Made by a program: the position numbers and the translations under genes
Shown: one piece after another, positions 1 to 8,499 of the stretch
Numbering within the stretch: position 1 is the stretch's first letter
Layout: every line of letters begins with the position of its first letter
The notes under the pieces: model-generated
Database searches by the model: none
What the model was told of the DNA's origin: nothing
What the model saw: the letters and a program-made list of their open reading frames with translations, nothing else
NCBI GenBank assembly: GCA_019233055.1
Contig: JAFAMV010000030.1
Coordinates: 1 to 47,918 of the forward strand
Reading direction: 5' to 3'
Source: Curvibacter sp.
GTDB lineage: Bacteria > Pseudomonadota > Gammaproteobacteria > Burkholderiales > Burkholderiaceae_C
Length of the DNA stretch: 47,918 bases

Positions 1-2
1 CC

Positions 3-476
3 ACCGGCTACAACCGGCCCATCATGGAGGTGCTGCAGCCCCTGGCCGCCGCCCAGGGCTATGCCCCCGACAACCTGGTCTGCGCCGGCGACATGCACTC
101 GGCGCGTCCCGGCCCCCTGATGATGGTGCGCACCCTGTCGGACCTGCAGGTCTGGCCGCCGGCCGCGGTGGTCAAGGTCGACGACACGGTGCCCGGCCTG
201 CAGGAAGGCCGCGCCATCGGCACCTGGGTGGTGGGTCTGGCCGTCAGCGGCAACATGGTCGGGCTGACCGAGGCCCAGTGGCTGGCCCTGCCGCAGACCG
301 AGCAGGCGCGGCTGCGCGCGCAGGCTGCCGCCGAGCTGCACGCCGGCGGCGCGCACTACGTGGTCGACAGCGTGGCCGACCTGCTGCCGGTGCTGGCCGA
401 CATCGAGGCCCGGCTGGCCCGTGGCGAGACCCCCGAGGCGACGCCGGCCGGCGGGTTCAGCGCGCCAGCGCCTTGA
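3..476 (+). CDS. phnX: Phosphonoacetaldehyde hydrolase (phosphonatase), C-terminal part
   Basis: Cut by the left edge of the window; the frame is open from base 3. The protein hydrolyses phosphonoacetaldehyde to acetaldehyde and phosphate, the second step of 2-aminoethylphosphonate breakdown, in the cytoplasm. The visible 157 residues carry the TGYNRPIM segment, the ARPGPLMM stretch and the [16 protein letters not shown] block, which matches the HAD motif III/IV region of PhnX, followed by the [12 protein letters not shown] tail. The partner aminotransferase (phnW) would have to lie left of the window. The stop lies 20 bases inside the convergent ruvA gene, so the two 3' ends overlap. Family assignment is by recognised sequence pattern. 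Confidence 0.9.
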   Translation, partial: TGYNRPIMEVLQPLAAAQGYAPDNLVCAGDMHSARPGPLMMVRTLSDLQVWPPAAVVKVDDTVPGLQEGRAIGTWVVGLAVSGNMVGLTEAQWLALPQTEQARLRAQAAAELHAGGAHYVVDSVADLLPVLADIEARLARGETPEATPAGGFSAPAP

Positions 477-1029
477 GCGCCAGCTTGATGCCCTCGCTCA
501 CCCCGACCTCGGGCGGCAGGGCCTTGAGCGCCGCCGCCGCCTCCTTGTCGTTGTAGCCCAGCGCCAGCAGGGCCTGCTGGATGTCGGCCTGGGCATCGCT
601 GGCCGCAGCCGGACGCGGCCCCAGCTCGGCCCCGAGCTTGCCCTTGAGTTCGAGCAGCAGGCGTTCGGCGGTCTTCTTGCCGATGCCCGGCACCTTGACC
701 AGGCGCCCCGCCTCCTGCTGGGTGATGGCCTGCGACAGCTCCGCCACGCTCATGCCCGACAGCACGCTGAGCGCGGTGCGCGGCCCCACGCCGCTGATCT
801 TGATGAGCTGGCGGAAGGCCTCGCGCTCGGCCCCGGTGCCGAAGCCATAGAGGATCTGGGCATCCTCGCGCACCACGAAGTGGGTCAGCAGCGACACCTT
901 CTCGCCCACGGCGGGCAGGTTGTAGAAGGTGCTCATGGGCACGTCCACTTCATAGCCGACGCCATGGCAGTCCACCAGCAGCTGGGGCGGGTTCTTGTCG
1001 GCGAGGGTTCCGGTCAATTTGCCTATCAT
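457..1029 (-). CDS. ruvA: Holliday junction branch migration protein RuvA
   Basis: RuvA tetramers bind Holliday junctions and load the RuvB motor during recombination repair. The start MIGKLTG gives 190 residues, the usual family length; the frame continues further upstream but those residues are not RuvA-like. The OB-fold N-terminus is residues 1-62. Two helix-hairpin-helix motifs follow, around 76-92 (ISGVGPRTA) and 111-128 ([12 protein letters not shown]), then a flexible linker rich in Ala/Pro and the C-terminal RuvB-binding three-helix domain (about 145-190). ruvB and ruvC are not next to it here. It diverges from phoH with about 50 bp between the starts. Confidence 0.96.
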   Translation of the reverse strand: MIGKLTGTLADKNPPQLLVDCHGVGYEVDVPMSTFYNLPAVGEKVSLLTHFVVREDAQILYGFGTGAEREAFRQLIKISGVGPRTALSVLSGMSVAELSQAITQQEAGRLVKVPGIGKKTAERLLLELKGKLGAELGPRPAAASDAQADIQQALLALGYNDKEAAAALKALPPEVGVSEGIKLALKALAR

Positions 1030-1078
1030 TGCAGTCCTTGCGGCCCCGTCTCGGGGCCCGTCGGCCGGAATTATCAGC

Positions 1079-2041
1079 TTGATCGTCAGACACAACTTCA
1101 CCCCCCACAACAACCTGCGCCTGGGCCACCTGTGCGGGCCGATGGACGAGCACCTGCGCAGCATCGAGGCCGGCCTGCAGGTCAGCATCGCGCACCGGCA
1201 CGAGCAGTTCAAGGTCGACGGCCCCAAGGTCCGCGCCCAGAAGGCCATGGAGGTGCTGCAGGCGCTCTACGAGATCGCCGAACGGGCGATTCCGGCCGAG
1301 ACGGTGCAGCTGATGCTGGCCGGCGACACCGCCCTGACCGAGGCCCCCGACGGCGCCCAGGTGCTCAGCACCCGACGCGGCGACCTGCGCGCACGCACGC
1401 CGGTGCAGAGCGTCTACCTCGACAACATCGCCACCCACGACATCACCTTCGGCATCGGCCCGGCCGGCACCGGCAAGACCTACCTGGCCGTGGCCTGCGC
1501 GGTGGATGCGCTGGAGCGCAACGCGGTGCAGCGCATCGTGCTGACCCGACCGGCCGTCGAGGCCGGCGAGCGCCTGGGCTTCCTGCCCGGCGACCTGACC
1601 CAGAAGGTCGACCCCTATCTGCGCCCGCTCTACGACGCGCTCTACGAACTCATGGGCTTCGACCGGGTGCAGAAGGCCTTCGAGCGCAACGCGCTCGAGA
1701 TCGCCCCGCTGGCCTTCATGCGTGGGCGCACCCTCAACAACGCCTTCGTCATCCTCGACGAAGCCCAGAACACCACGCCCGAACAGATGAAGATGTTCCT
1801 GACCCGCATCGGCTTCGGCGCCAAGGCGGTGGTCACCGGCGACGTGAGCCAGATCGACCTGCCCAAGGGCGCCCCGAGCGGCCTGATCGACGCCGAACGG
1901 GTGCTCAAGCGGGTCAAGGGCATTGCCGTGACCCGCTTCACCAGCGCCGACGTGGTGCGCCACCCGCTGGTGGCGCGCATCGTCGACGCCTACGAGGCCG
2001 CCGGCCGGCCGGCCGCTGCGGCCCGCCGCGCGGCCGATTGA
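1079..2041 (+). CDS. PhoH-like ATPase
   Basis: Cytoplasmic PhoH family P-loop ATPase; members are linked to RNA metabolism and commonly sit beside ybeY. The Walker A motif GPAGTGKT is at residues 127-134 and the Walker B segment VILDEAQN starts near 224, followed by [10 protein letters not shown], a PhoH hallmark. I chose the TTG at 1079 because it yields the family-typical N-terminus ([12 protein letters not shown]) and has GGAA about 8 bases upstream; an ATG at 995 in the same frame would add 28 residues that overlap the start of divergent ruvA and look unconserved. Length is 320 residues. ybeY follows after 34 bp, so the two are probably co-transcribed. Confidence 0.93.
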   Translation: MIVRHNFTPHNNLRLGHLCGPMDEHLRSIEAGLQVSIAHRHEQFKVDGPKVRAQKAMEVLQALYEIAERAIPAETVQLMLAGDTALTEAPDGAQVLSTRRGDLRARTPVQSVYLDNIATHDITFGIGPAGTGKTYLAVACAVDALERNAVQRIVLTRPAVEAGERLGFLPGDLTQKVDPYLRPLYDALYELMGFDRVQKAFERNALEIAPLAFMRGRTLNNAFVILDEAQNTTPEQMKMFLTRIGFGAKAVVTGDVSQIDLPKGAPSGLIDAERVLKRVKGIAVTRFTSADVVRHPLVARIVDAYEAAGRPAAAARRAAD

Positions 2042-2075
2042 AGCTCCGCGCCCCACCCCGCCCACCTGGAACCCC

Positions 2076-2528
2076 ATGTCGCTGCCCGAACTCTCGCTGT
2101 CCCTGCAATTCGCCCGCTTTCCCGGCGCCGCCGCGCACCGCGCCGCCCTGCCCCGCGCCCAGGTGGCGCGCTGGATCCGCCACGCCCTGCCCCGCCCCGG
2201 CGAGATCACGGTGCGCATCGTCGACACCGAGGAAGGGCGCGAGCTCAACCAGGCCTACCGGGGCAAGGACTACGCCACCAATGTGCTCACCTTCGACTAC
2301 GTCCAAAGCCCGGTGGTGATGGCCGACCTGGTGCTGTGCGCCCCGGTGGTCGAGCGCGAGGCCCAGGAGCAGCGCAAGCCGCTGCAGGCGCACTACGCCC
2401 ACCTGCTGGTGCACGGCACCCTGCATGCCTGCGGCTACGACCACGAGACCCACGAGCGAGATGCGCTCGAGATGGAGACCCTGGAGATCCTGCTGCTCGG
2501 GGCCCTGGGCTTCGCCAACCCCTACTGA
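2076..2528 (+). CDS. ybeY: Endoribonuclease YbeY (rRNA maturation factor)
   Basis: Single-strand-specific metal-dependent endoribonuclease for 16S rRNA 3'-end maturation and 70S ribosome quality control. The signature [11 protein letters not shown] is at residues 113-123, giving the zinc-binding histidines 113, 117 and 123. The [11 protein letters not shown] segment near 62-73 is also typical. The protein has 150 residues, normal for the family. It follows phoH, the usual arrangement. In many proteobacteria a corC-like gene comes next; here a SulP transporter begins 40 bp downstream instead. Confidence 0.95.
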   Translation: MSLPELSLSLQFARFPGAAAHRAALPRAQVARWIRHALPRPGEITVRIVDTEEGRELNQAYRGKDYATNVLTFDYVQSPVVMADLVLCAPVVEREAQEQRKPLQAHYAHLLVHGTLHACGYDHETHERDALEMETLEILLLGALGFANPY

Positions 2529-2568
2529 ACACCGCCGTCCCGCCCCGTCCGCTCCAGGAGACCTTCCC

Positions 2569-4215
2569 ATGTCCGACACCTCCGCCGCCCCAGCGGCCGC
2601 CCCCGAAGGCCTGCTGGCCCGCAGCTGGCCCGACCTGTTGGCGGGCCTGTCCGTGGCCGGGGTGCTGCTGCCCGAGGCCGTGGCCTACGCCGCGATCGCC
2701 GGCGTCGAGCCCCTGCACGCGCTGCTCGCGGCCCTGGTCGGCCTGTGCATCTACCCCTGGCTCGGCACCAGCCGCTTCGCGGTGGTGGCGCCGACCTCGT
2801 CGGCCGCCGCCGTCTTCGCCTCGGCCGTGGCCATCGGCGGCCCGGCCATGGGCTATGCCCTGGTGGGCCTGACCGGCCTGATGTTCCTCAGCGCCGCCGC
2901 GCTGCGCGCCGGCTTTCTCGGCGGCTTCATCTCGCGGCCGGTGCTGCGCGGCTTCGCCTGGGGCCTGGCGGTGACGATCGTGATCAAGCAGCTGCCGGCC
3001 ATCACCGGCGCCGAGGTCCACGCGTCCCAGGTCGGCGTGCTGCTGTGGAAACTGCTGGACAGCGCCGCCCAATGGCACCGCCCGAGCCTGTACACCGGCC
3101 TGGGCGCGCTCGCGCTGTGGCTGCTGCTGCGCCACGGCCTGCAGCGCTGGCTCTTCATCCCGCCCTCGCTGGTGGTGCTGAGCCTGGGCATCGCCGTCTC
3201 GGCCTGGCAGGACCTGGGAGCCCAGGGCGTGCCCCTGGTCGGCCTGATCGAGTGGCAGCCCCTGGCCTGGCACTTGCCGAGCCTGAGCACCGAGAACTGG
3301 TTGCGCGCCGTCGAAATCGCGCCGGCCCTGCTGCTGATCCTGTTCGCCGAATCCTGGGGCTCGGTGCGTTCGCTGGCCCTGCAGAACGGCGACAGCGTCA
3401 ATGCCAACCGCGAGCTGCTGGCCCTGGGCGCGGCCAACCTGGTCAGCGGCCTGGTGCAGGGCCTGCCGGTGGGTGCCGGCTTCTCCGCCGCCTCGGCCAG
3501 CCAGGCCGCCGGCGGGCGCAGCAAATGGGCCGGCGTGGCCGCCGCCGCCGCCCTGGCCCTGCTGCTGTGGTGGGCCCGCCCCTGGCTGGCCCTGCTGCCC
3601 GAGCCGGTGCTGGCCGCCGTGGTGGCGGGCATCCTGTCGCACAACCTCTGGCCCAAGGCGGTGATCGCCACGCTGCGCCTGGGCAGCGATGCCTGGCTGG
3701 CCCTGGCCGCCGCCGCCGGGGTGCTGGGCTTCGGGGTGCTGTTCGGCATGCTGCTGGCCGTCGGCCTGTCCCTGCTGGTGGCCATCCGCCGCTTCGCCCA
3801 GCCGGTGGTCAGCGAGCTGGGCCTGCTGCCCGGCACCCGCGACTACCTCGACCACGAACGGCACACCGAGACGGTGCTGCGCCCCGGCGTGCTGATCATG
3901 CGCCCCGAGGAGCCGCTGTTCTTTGCCAATGCCGAGCTGATCTTCCAGTTCGTGCAGCGCCGCGCCCTGGACCGGCAGACGCGGGTCGTGGTGCTGAGCC
4001 TGGAGGTCAGCGACGACCTCGACAGCACCGCCATGGAGGCGCTGGCCGAATTCGCCTCGAGTCTGCGCCAGCGCGACACCCGCCTGCTGCTGGCGCGCGT
4101 CAAGGACAAGCCGCGCGAGGCCCTGCTGCGCGTGGGCCTGCTCGCCGACGGCGCCAACCCCAGCCGGGTCGGGCTGTTCTGGAGCGTGGACGACGCCGTC
4201 CAGGCCGCCGGCTGA
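2569..4215 (+). CDS. SulP family inorganic anion transporter with STAS domain
   Basis: Inner-membrane anion permease of the SLC26/SulP family. The first roughly 410 residues are almost continuous hydrophobic segments, starting with the diagnostic PDLLAGLSVAGVLLPEAVAYAAIAGVEP block. The C-terminal 120 residues are soluble and match a STAS domain (VVVLSLEVSDDLDSTAMEAL). Length is 548 residues. The ATG at 2569 has CAGGAG 8 bases upstream; in-frame upstream codons overlap ybeY. The substrate cannot be read from the sequence: sulfate, bicarbonate and dicarboxylate carriers all occur in this family. It converges on hpaR with 27 bp between the stops. Confidence 0.93.
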   Translation: MSDTSAAPAAAPEGLLARSWPDLLAGLSVAGVLLPEAVAYAAIAGVEPLHALLAALVGLCIYPWLGTSRFAVVAPTSSAAAVFASAVAIGGPAMGYALVGLTGLMFLSAAALRAGFLGGFISRPVLRGFAWGLAVTIVIKQLPAITGAEVHASQVGVLLWKLLDSAAQWHRPSLYTGLGALALWLLLRHGLQRWLFIPPSLVVLSLGIAVSAWQDLGAQGVPLVGLIEWQPLAWHLPSLSTENWLRAVEIAPALLLILFAESWGSVRSLALQNGDSVNANRELLALGAANLVSGLVQGLPVGAGFSAASASQAAGGRSKWAGVAAAAALALLLWWARPWLALLPEPVLAAVVAGILSHNLWPKAVIATLRLGSDAWLALAAAAGVLGFGVLFGMLLAVGLSLLVAIRRFAQPVVSELGLLPGTRDYLDHERHTETVLRPGVLIMRPEEPLFFANAELIFQFVQRRALDRQTRVVVLSLEVSDDLDSTAMEALAEFASSLRQRDTRLLLARVKDKPREALLRVGLLADGANPSRVGLFWSVDDAVQAAG

Positions 4216-4242
4216 GCCTCGCGGCCCGGCGGCGCGGCCGCT

Positions 4243-4716
4243 TCAGTCGACCCCGGAAGGCTCCTCGGCCCCATCGCCCTGCAACTGGCCGGCCAGGGCG
4301 TCGAGCATGTCGTAGAGCAGCTCGGTGAACTCGTGGCCGATGCGGCCCTCGATCTCCAGATAGCAGGCCTCGATCTGCGGCGCCAAGGCCGCGACCACCT
4401 TCTGGCCGCGCGCCGTCACCGCCACCATCACGCGGCGCTGGTCCTGCGCCATGCGTTCGCGCGAGATCAGGCCCATGTCGTCCATGCGCGCCAGGATGCC
4501 GGCCATGCTGGGGCTCGAGATGCAGCACAGACGACCGATCTGGCGCGGCTCCATGGCCCCGAATTCATCGAGCGCGCGGATCACGCGCCACTGCTGCTCG
4601 GTCACCCCCTGGGCATTGAGCAGGGGGCGGAAGCGCGTCAGCACGGCCTCACGCGACTGCAGCAGCAGCAAGGGCAGGTTGCGGTGTCTGATGGCCTGGG
4701 CGGCACTTTTTTCCAT
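4243..4716 (-). CDS. hpaR: MarR-type regulator of homoprotocatechuate degradation, HpaR
   Basis: Repressor of the meta-cleavage operon for homoprotocatechuate (3,4-dihydroxyphenylacetate), released by pathway compounds in characterised enterobacterial HpaR. The 157-residue protein has the HpaR pattern: LPLLLLQSREAVLTRFRPLL, VTEQQWRVIRAL, then a winged helix with SSPSMAGILARMDDMGLI and the wing residues AQDQRRVMVAVT. The start at 4716 (MEKSAAQ) fits the family N-terminus; a longer frame to 4791 runs across the promoter region and is unlikely. It is divergent from hpaD, the expected target, and two near-identical operator-like sites lie between them. Confidence 0.92.
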   Translation of the reverse strand: MEKSAAQAIRHRNLPLLLLQSREAVLTRFRPLLNAQGVTEQQWRVIRALDEFGAMEPRQIGRLCCISSPSMAGILARMDDMGLISRERMAQDQRRVMVAVTARGQKVVAALAPQIEACYLEIEGRIGHEFTELLYDMLDALAGQLQGDGAEEPSGVD

Positions 4717-4755
4717 CCCCCGATCATCCGCCAATTCAAGCCCGGGTTTCGCCTC

Positions 4756-4784
4756 TTGTTTCACTAAGATGTTAGCAATATACT
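4756..4784 (+). promoter_or_regulatory. Predicted sigma-70 promoter of hpaD
   Basis: A -35 box TTGTTT (4756-4761) and a -10 box TATACT (4779-4784) are separated by exactly 17 bases, in the only AT-rich part of this intergenic region. Transcription would start near 4791, about 87 bases before the hpaD start codon. The first HpaR operator candidate fills the spacer, so bound repressor would block RNA polymerase. Prediction from sequence only. Confidence 0.65.
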
Positions 4785-4799
4785 CACTCACATATTAGC
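4763..4799. promoter_or_regulatory. Tandem operator candidates for HpaR
   Basis: Two 14-base sites of form ACTMASATRTTAGC occur at 4763-4776 and 4786-4799, identical at 11 of 14 positions and 23 bp apart, about two helical turns. The first contains the inverted repeat CTAA-N4-TTAG. The first lies in the spacer of the predicted hpaD promoter and the second covers the likely transcription start. Position between hpaR and hpaD makes HpaR the obvious ligand; this is inference. Confidence 0.6.
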
Positions 4800-4877
4800 A
4801 AAACACCCACACCAGCCCACCGGCAGCCGAGTCATCCCTTCTCCCTTCTCTTGAACCACGACACCAAGGAGCCAAAC

Positions 4878-5741
4878 ATGGGCCAACTCGCTCTCGCCGC
4901 CAAGATCACGCACGTTCCCTCGATGTACCTCAGCGAACTCGACGGACCGCACAAGGGCTGCCGCCAGGCCGCCATCGACGGTCACATCCAAATCGGCCGC
5001 CGCTGCCGCGAACTGGGGGTGGACACCATCGTGGTGTTCGACACCCACTGGCTGGTCAACTCGGGCTACCACGTCAACAATGCCGCGCATTTCCAGGGCC
5101 TGTACACCAGCAACGAACTGCCGCATTTCATCAAGAACATGCCCTACGAATACGAGGGCAACACCGCGCTGGGCGAGTTGCTGGCGCGCGCCGCGACAGC
5201 CGCCGGGGTGCCGACCCGGGCCCATTCCGACACCTCGCTGACCCTCGAATACGGCACCCTGGTGCCGATGCGCTACATGAACGCCGACCGGCACTTCAAA
5301 GTGGTCTCGGTGTCGGCGCTGTGCACGGTGCACAACCTGTCCGACAGCGCCCGCCTGGGGCGCGCCATGCGCGAAGCCGTCGAGGGCGACTACGCGGGCC
5401 GCGTGGCCTTCCTGGCCAGCGGCTCGCTGAGCCACCGCTTCGCCCAGAACGGCGTGGCCGAGGAATACCTGCACAAGATGTGGAGCCCCTACCTCGAAGC
5501 CTTCGACCACCGCGTGGTCGAGATGTGGCAGCAGGGCGACTGGAAGACCTTCTGCGCCCTGCTGCCCGAATACGCCGACAAGGGCCATGGCGAGGGCTTC
5601 ATGCACGACACCGCGATGCTGCTCGGCGCCCTGGGCTGGGACCGCTACAGCGCCGGCGTCGAGGTGATCACGCCCTTCTTCGCCAGCTCGGGCACCGGAC
5701 AGATCAACGCGGTCTTCCCGGTGCAGCCCCTGGCCGACTGA
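4878..5741 (+). CDS. hpaD: 3,4-dihydroxyphenylacetate 2,3-dioxygenase (HpaD)
   Basis: Extradiol ring-cleavage enzyme converting homoprotocatechuate and O2 to 5-carboxymethyl-2-hydroxymuconate semialdehyde. It is the type III (LigB/class III) kind: the start MGQLALAAKITHVPSMYLSE carries the metal-ligand histidine at residue 12, then VVFDTHWLVNSGYH, a central GTLVPMRYM, ASGSLSHRF, and a C-terminal FASSGTGQINAVFP, all as in enterobacterial HpaD. The ATG at 4878 has AAGGA about 8 bases upstream; 287 residues. gabD follows after 70 bp. Other pathway enzymes (HpaE, HpaF, HpaG, HpaH, HpaI) are not in the window. Confidence 0.95.
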   Translation: MGQLALAAKITHVPSMYLSELDGPHKGCRQAAIDGHIQIGRRCRELGVDTIVVFDTHWLVNSGYHVNNAAHFQGLYTSNELPHFIKNMPYEYEGNTALGELLARAATAAGVPTRAHSDTSLTLEYGTLVPMRYMNADRHFKVVSVSALCTVHNLSDSARLGRAMREAVEGDYAGRVAFLASGSLSHRFAQNGVAEEYLHKMWSPYLEAFDHRVVEMWQQGDWKTFCALLPEYADKGHGEGFMHDTAMLLGALGWDRYSAGVEVITPFFASSGTGQINAVFPVQPLAD

Positions 5742-5811
5742 TCGTCCGCCCATGTTTCCGAGGCGCCGCCCAGGGGTGGCGCCGCCTTTTCCCACCCACT
5801 CTTCAGCGCCC

Positions 5812-7260
5812 ATGCCGACCCTCCAAGACCCCAGCCTGCTCAAGCAACACAATCTCATCGATGGCCGATGGCGCGAGGCGCAGGAAGGCGCCCGCCTGGC
5901 GGTGCACAACCCGGCCACGGGCGAGCTGATCGCGCAGGTGCCGGACTGCGGCGCCGACGAGACCCGGCAGGCCATCGATGCGGCCCAGGCCGCCTTCGTG
6001 CTCTGGAAGGAACGCACCGCCGAGGACCGCGCCCGCATCCTGCGCCGCTGGTTCGAGCTGATGCTGCAGCACCAGGAGGACCTGGCCCTGCTGATGACCT
6101 GCGAGCAGGGCAAGCCGCTGGCCGAGTCCCGCGGCGAGATCGCCTATGCCGCCTCCTACATCGAATGGTTCGCCGAAGAGGCGCGCCGGCTCTACGGCGA
6201 GATCATCCCCTCGCCCTGGCCCGACAAGCGCATCCTGGTGACCCGGGAGCCGGTGGGCGTGTGCGCGGCCATCACGCCGTGGAACTTCCCGGCGGCCATG
6301 ATCACGCGCAAGGTCGCGCCGGCGCTGGCCGCCGGCTGCACCATCATCGTCAAGCCCGCCACCCAGACCCCGCTGAGCGCGCTGGCCATGGCCGAACTGG
6401 CACAGCGCGCCGGGGTGCCACCCGGGGTGTTCAATGTGCTCACCGGCGGGGCCCGCAGCATCGGCGGGGCGCTCACCGCCAGCCCGCTGGTGCGCAAGCT
6501 GACCTTCACCGGCTCGACCGAGGTGGGCCGCCTGCTGGCCGCCCAATGCGCCCCCACGCTCAAGAAGATGTCGCTCGAACTCGGCGGCAATGCGCCCTTC
6601 ATCGTCTTCGATGATGCCGACCTCGACCAGGCGGTGATCGGGGCGCTGGCCTCCAAGTACCGCAACACCGGCCAGACCTGCGTCTGCGCCAACCGCTTCC
6701 TGGTGCAGGACGGTGTCTACGAGGCCTTCGCCGCCAAGCTCTCGGCGGCGGTGCAGGCGCTGCAGGTCGGCGACGGCCTTCAGGCCGGCGTGGGCCAGGG
6801 GCCGCTGATCGACGAGCCGGCCCTGCACAAGGTCGAGGAACTGGTGGCCGACGCCCTGTCGCAGGGGGCCCGCGTGCTCACCGGCGGGCGCCGCCATGCC
6901 CTGGGGCGGACTTTCTACGAGCCGACCGTGCTGACCGGCGCCACCACCGCCATGCGGCTGGCGCAGGAAGAGATCTTCGGCCCGGTCGCGCCGCTGTTCC
7001 GCTTCCGCGACGAGGCCGAGGCCCTGCGCCTGGCCAACGACACCGAATTCGGCCTCGCCGCCTACTTCTACACCCGCGACGCAGCACGCAGTTGGCGCGT
7101 GGGCGCGGCGCTGCAATACGGCATGGTGGGCGTCAACTCCGGCCTGATCTCGACCGCCGTGGCCCCTTTCGGCGGCGTCAAGCAGTCCGGCTACGGCCGC
7201 GAGGGCGCACGCCAGGGCCTCGAAGAGTACGTGCAGACCAAGTACCTCTGCGTGGCCTGA
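5812..7260 (+). CDS. gabD: NAD(P)-dependent succinate-semialdehyde dehydrogenase
   Basis: Oxidises succinic semialdehyde to succinate. Aldehyde dehydrogenase fold, 482 residues, with PWNFP (157-161), LELGG containing the general base Glu256, and GQTC with nucleophile Cys290. The TFTGSTEVGR loop and the GQTCVCANRF block are typical of GabD. In the homoprotocatechuate route the final aldolase yields pyruvate and succinic semialdehyde, so its place behind hpaD is logical: it moves the ring carbon into the citric acid cycle. The ATG at 5812 gives the usual N-terminus; an in-frame ATG at 5752 lacks homology support. Exact substrate is inferred from family and context. Confidence 0.9.
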   Translation: MPTLQDPSLLKQHNLIDGRWREAQEGARLAVHNPATGELIAQVPDCGADETRQAIDAAQAAFVLWKERTAEDRARILRRWFELMLQHQEDLALLMTCEQGKPLAESRGEIAYAASYIEWFAEEARRLYGEIIPSPWPDKRILVTREPVGVCAAITPWNFPAAMITRKVAPALAAGCTIIVKPATQTPLSALAMAELAQRAGVPPGVFNVLTGGARSIGGALTASPLVRKLTFTGSTEVGRLLAAQCAPTLKKMSLELGGNAPFIVFDDADLDQAVIGALASKYRNTGQTCVCANRFLVQDGVYEAFAAKLSAAVQALQVGDGLQAGVGQGPLIDEPALHKVEELVADALSQGARVLTGGRRHALGRTFYEPTVLTGATTAMRLAQEEIFGPVAPLFRFRDEAEALRLANDTEFGLAAYFYTRDAARSWRVGAALQYGMVGVNSGLISTAVAPFGGVKQSGYGREGARQGLEEYVQTKYLCVA

Positions 7261-7301
7261 CAACCGGCAGTCGACATCCGACCCGACGGCACGGGCGCTC
7301 T

Positions 7302-7757
7302 TCAGCCCATCCGCAGCGGGATCGTCACCGGTCCGTCGTTGACCAGATGCACCTTCATGTCGGCGGCAAAGATGCCCGCCGCCACCTGGGGGTGCAGGGC
7401 CTGCGCCCGCTGCACCAGGTGTTCATAGAGGCGACGGCCCTGCTCGGGTGGCGCGGCGGCGGTGAAGCTCGGGCGGTTGCCGCCACTGCAATCCGCCGCC
7501 AAGGTGAACTGGCTGACGATCAGCAGACCGCCGGCCCGCCCCTGACCGTCGAGGTCCTGGACCGAGCGGTTCATCTTTCCGGCCTCATCGCTGAAGATGC
7601 GCAGCTTCAGAATCTTGGCCAGCAGGCGATCGGCCACGGCCTCGGTGTCCTGCGGTTCGGCGCAGGCCAGCACCAGCAGACCGGCCTCGATGGCCCCGAC
7701 GGTGCGGCCCGCCACCACCACCCGGGCCTCGCTGACACGCTGGATCAGGCTGATCAA
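7302..7757 (-). CDS. dtd: D-aminoacyl-tRNA deacylase
   Basis: Removes D-amino acids (and glycine mischarged on tRNA-Ala) from tRNAs. The 151-residue protein shows the family core: [15 protein letters not shown] at the N-terminus, the SQFTLAAD motif in mid-protein, and the C-terminal NDGPVTIPL equivalent of the Gly-cisPro-type NxGP(V/F)T motif. The start codon is TTG at 7755-7757, with AGGAG about 8 bases upstream on the minus strand, and it gives the standard N-terminus. It is convergent with gabD (41 bp gap). Confidence 0.95.
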   Translation of the reverse strand: MISLIQRVSEARVVVAGRTVGAIEAGLLVLACAEPQDTEAVADRLLAKILKLRIFSDEAGKMNRSVQDLDGQGRAGGLLIVSQFTLAADCSGGNRPSFTAAAPPEQGRRLYEHLVQRAQALHPQVAAGIFAADMKVHLVNDGPVTIPLRMG

Positions 7758-7851
7758 AACGGTTTCTCCTCATGGAACGCAAGAAGATCGGGAAATCCGC
7801 TCTTCGCTCAAAATAACCCGCCAAAAAACGCCGACGTCAATCTCGATTGAC

Positions 7852-7868
7852 TGGATTCATCTAATCCA
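7852..7868. promoter_or_regulatory. Short inverted repeat upstream of the FecR-like gene
   Basis: TGGATT-CATCT-AATCCA is a perfect 6-bp inverted repeat in the AT-richer 217-bp gap between dtd and the FecR-like gene, about 107 bases before the ATG. It could be an operator. I do not find a convincing -35/-10 pair next to it. Confidence 0.3.
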
Positions 7869-7974
7869 CGACAGAAACAATGTTACTGTGCGCTAATTCA
7901 CGGATTTTCAAGGACACGGATCGGCCTCGGGCACCGGGCTTCGGGCAGGGGCCGCCAAACACAGGACTCCATCG

Positions 7975-8499
7975 ATGATGATCGCTGCACGCAAACCATG
8001 GCGCCTGGCCTTGCTGGGCTGCCTGCCGCTTCTTGCCGGCTGGCTGCAGCCGGCCCTCGCCGACGAAGCCACCGAGGCCGCCGCCGCGCTGCAGGCCAGC
8101 CCCGAGGCCAGCCCGCGCGCCGGCATCGTCAAGCTCGTCAACGGCCAGGCCCAGGCGCAAGGGGCCGGCGCGGCCCGCCCCCTGCATTCGGGCGACGCGG
8201 TGCAGGCGAACGACCGCATCCAGACCGGCCCGGACAGCGCGGTGAGCCTGATGCTGCGCGACGGCACCACCCTGATGCTCGGCCCCTCCAGCAGCGTCGA
8301 CCTGCGTGATTTCAGCTTCAACCCGACCACCAACCAGGGCAATGTGCTGATCTCGGTGCTCAAGGGCACCCTGCGCGTGATCACCGGACTGATCGGCAAG
8401 ACGCGCCCCGAATCCATGAAAGTCACCACCCCCACCTCGACCATCGGCGTGCTGGGCACCGACTTCATCGTCGAAGTCCGCGAGGAGACCCCGAAATGA
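7975..8499 (+). CDS. Exported FecR-domain protein
   Basis: Periplasmic protein of 174 residues with a signal peptide at about 1-29 (cleavage after ALA) and a FecR domain from about 48 onward: GIVKLVNGQAQAQ, SGDAVQANDRIQTGPDSAVSLMLRDGTTLMLGPSSSV, and the closing STIGVLGTDFIVEV. This domain in non-iron contexts is a putative ligand-binding periplasmic module. It is not the transmembrane anti-sigma type, because no cytoplasmic domain or second helix is present. The stop overlaps the next start by 4 bases (ATGA), so it is translationally coupled to the OmpA-like lipoprotein. Confidence 0.85.
   Translation: MMIAARKPWRLALLGCLPLLAGWLQPALADEATEAAAALQASPEASPRAGIVKLVNGQAQAQGAGAARPLHSGDAVQANDRIQTGPDSAVSLMLRDGTTLMLGPSSSVDLRDFSFNPTTNQGNVLISVLKGTLRVITGLIGKTRPESMKVTTPTSTIGVLGTDFIVEVREETPK

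Noticed and set aside
421..2319. Open frame of over 600 codons overlapping ruvA, phoH and ybeY
   Set aside because: Arg/Pro/Gly-rich translation in the wrong frame of three clearly identified genes.
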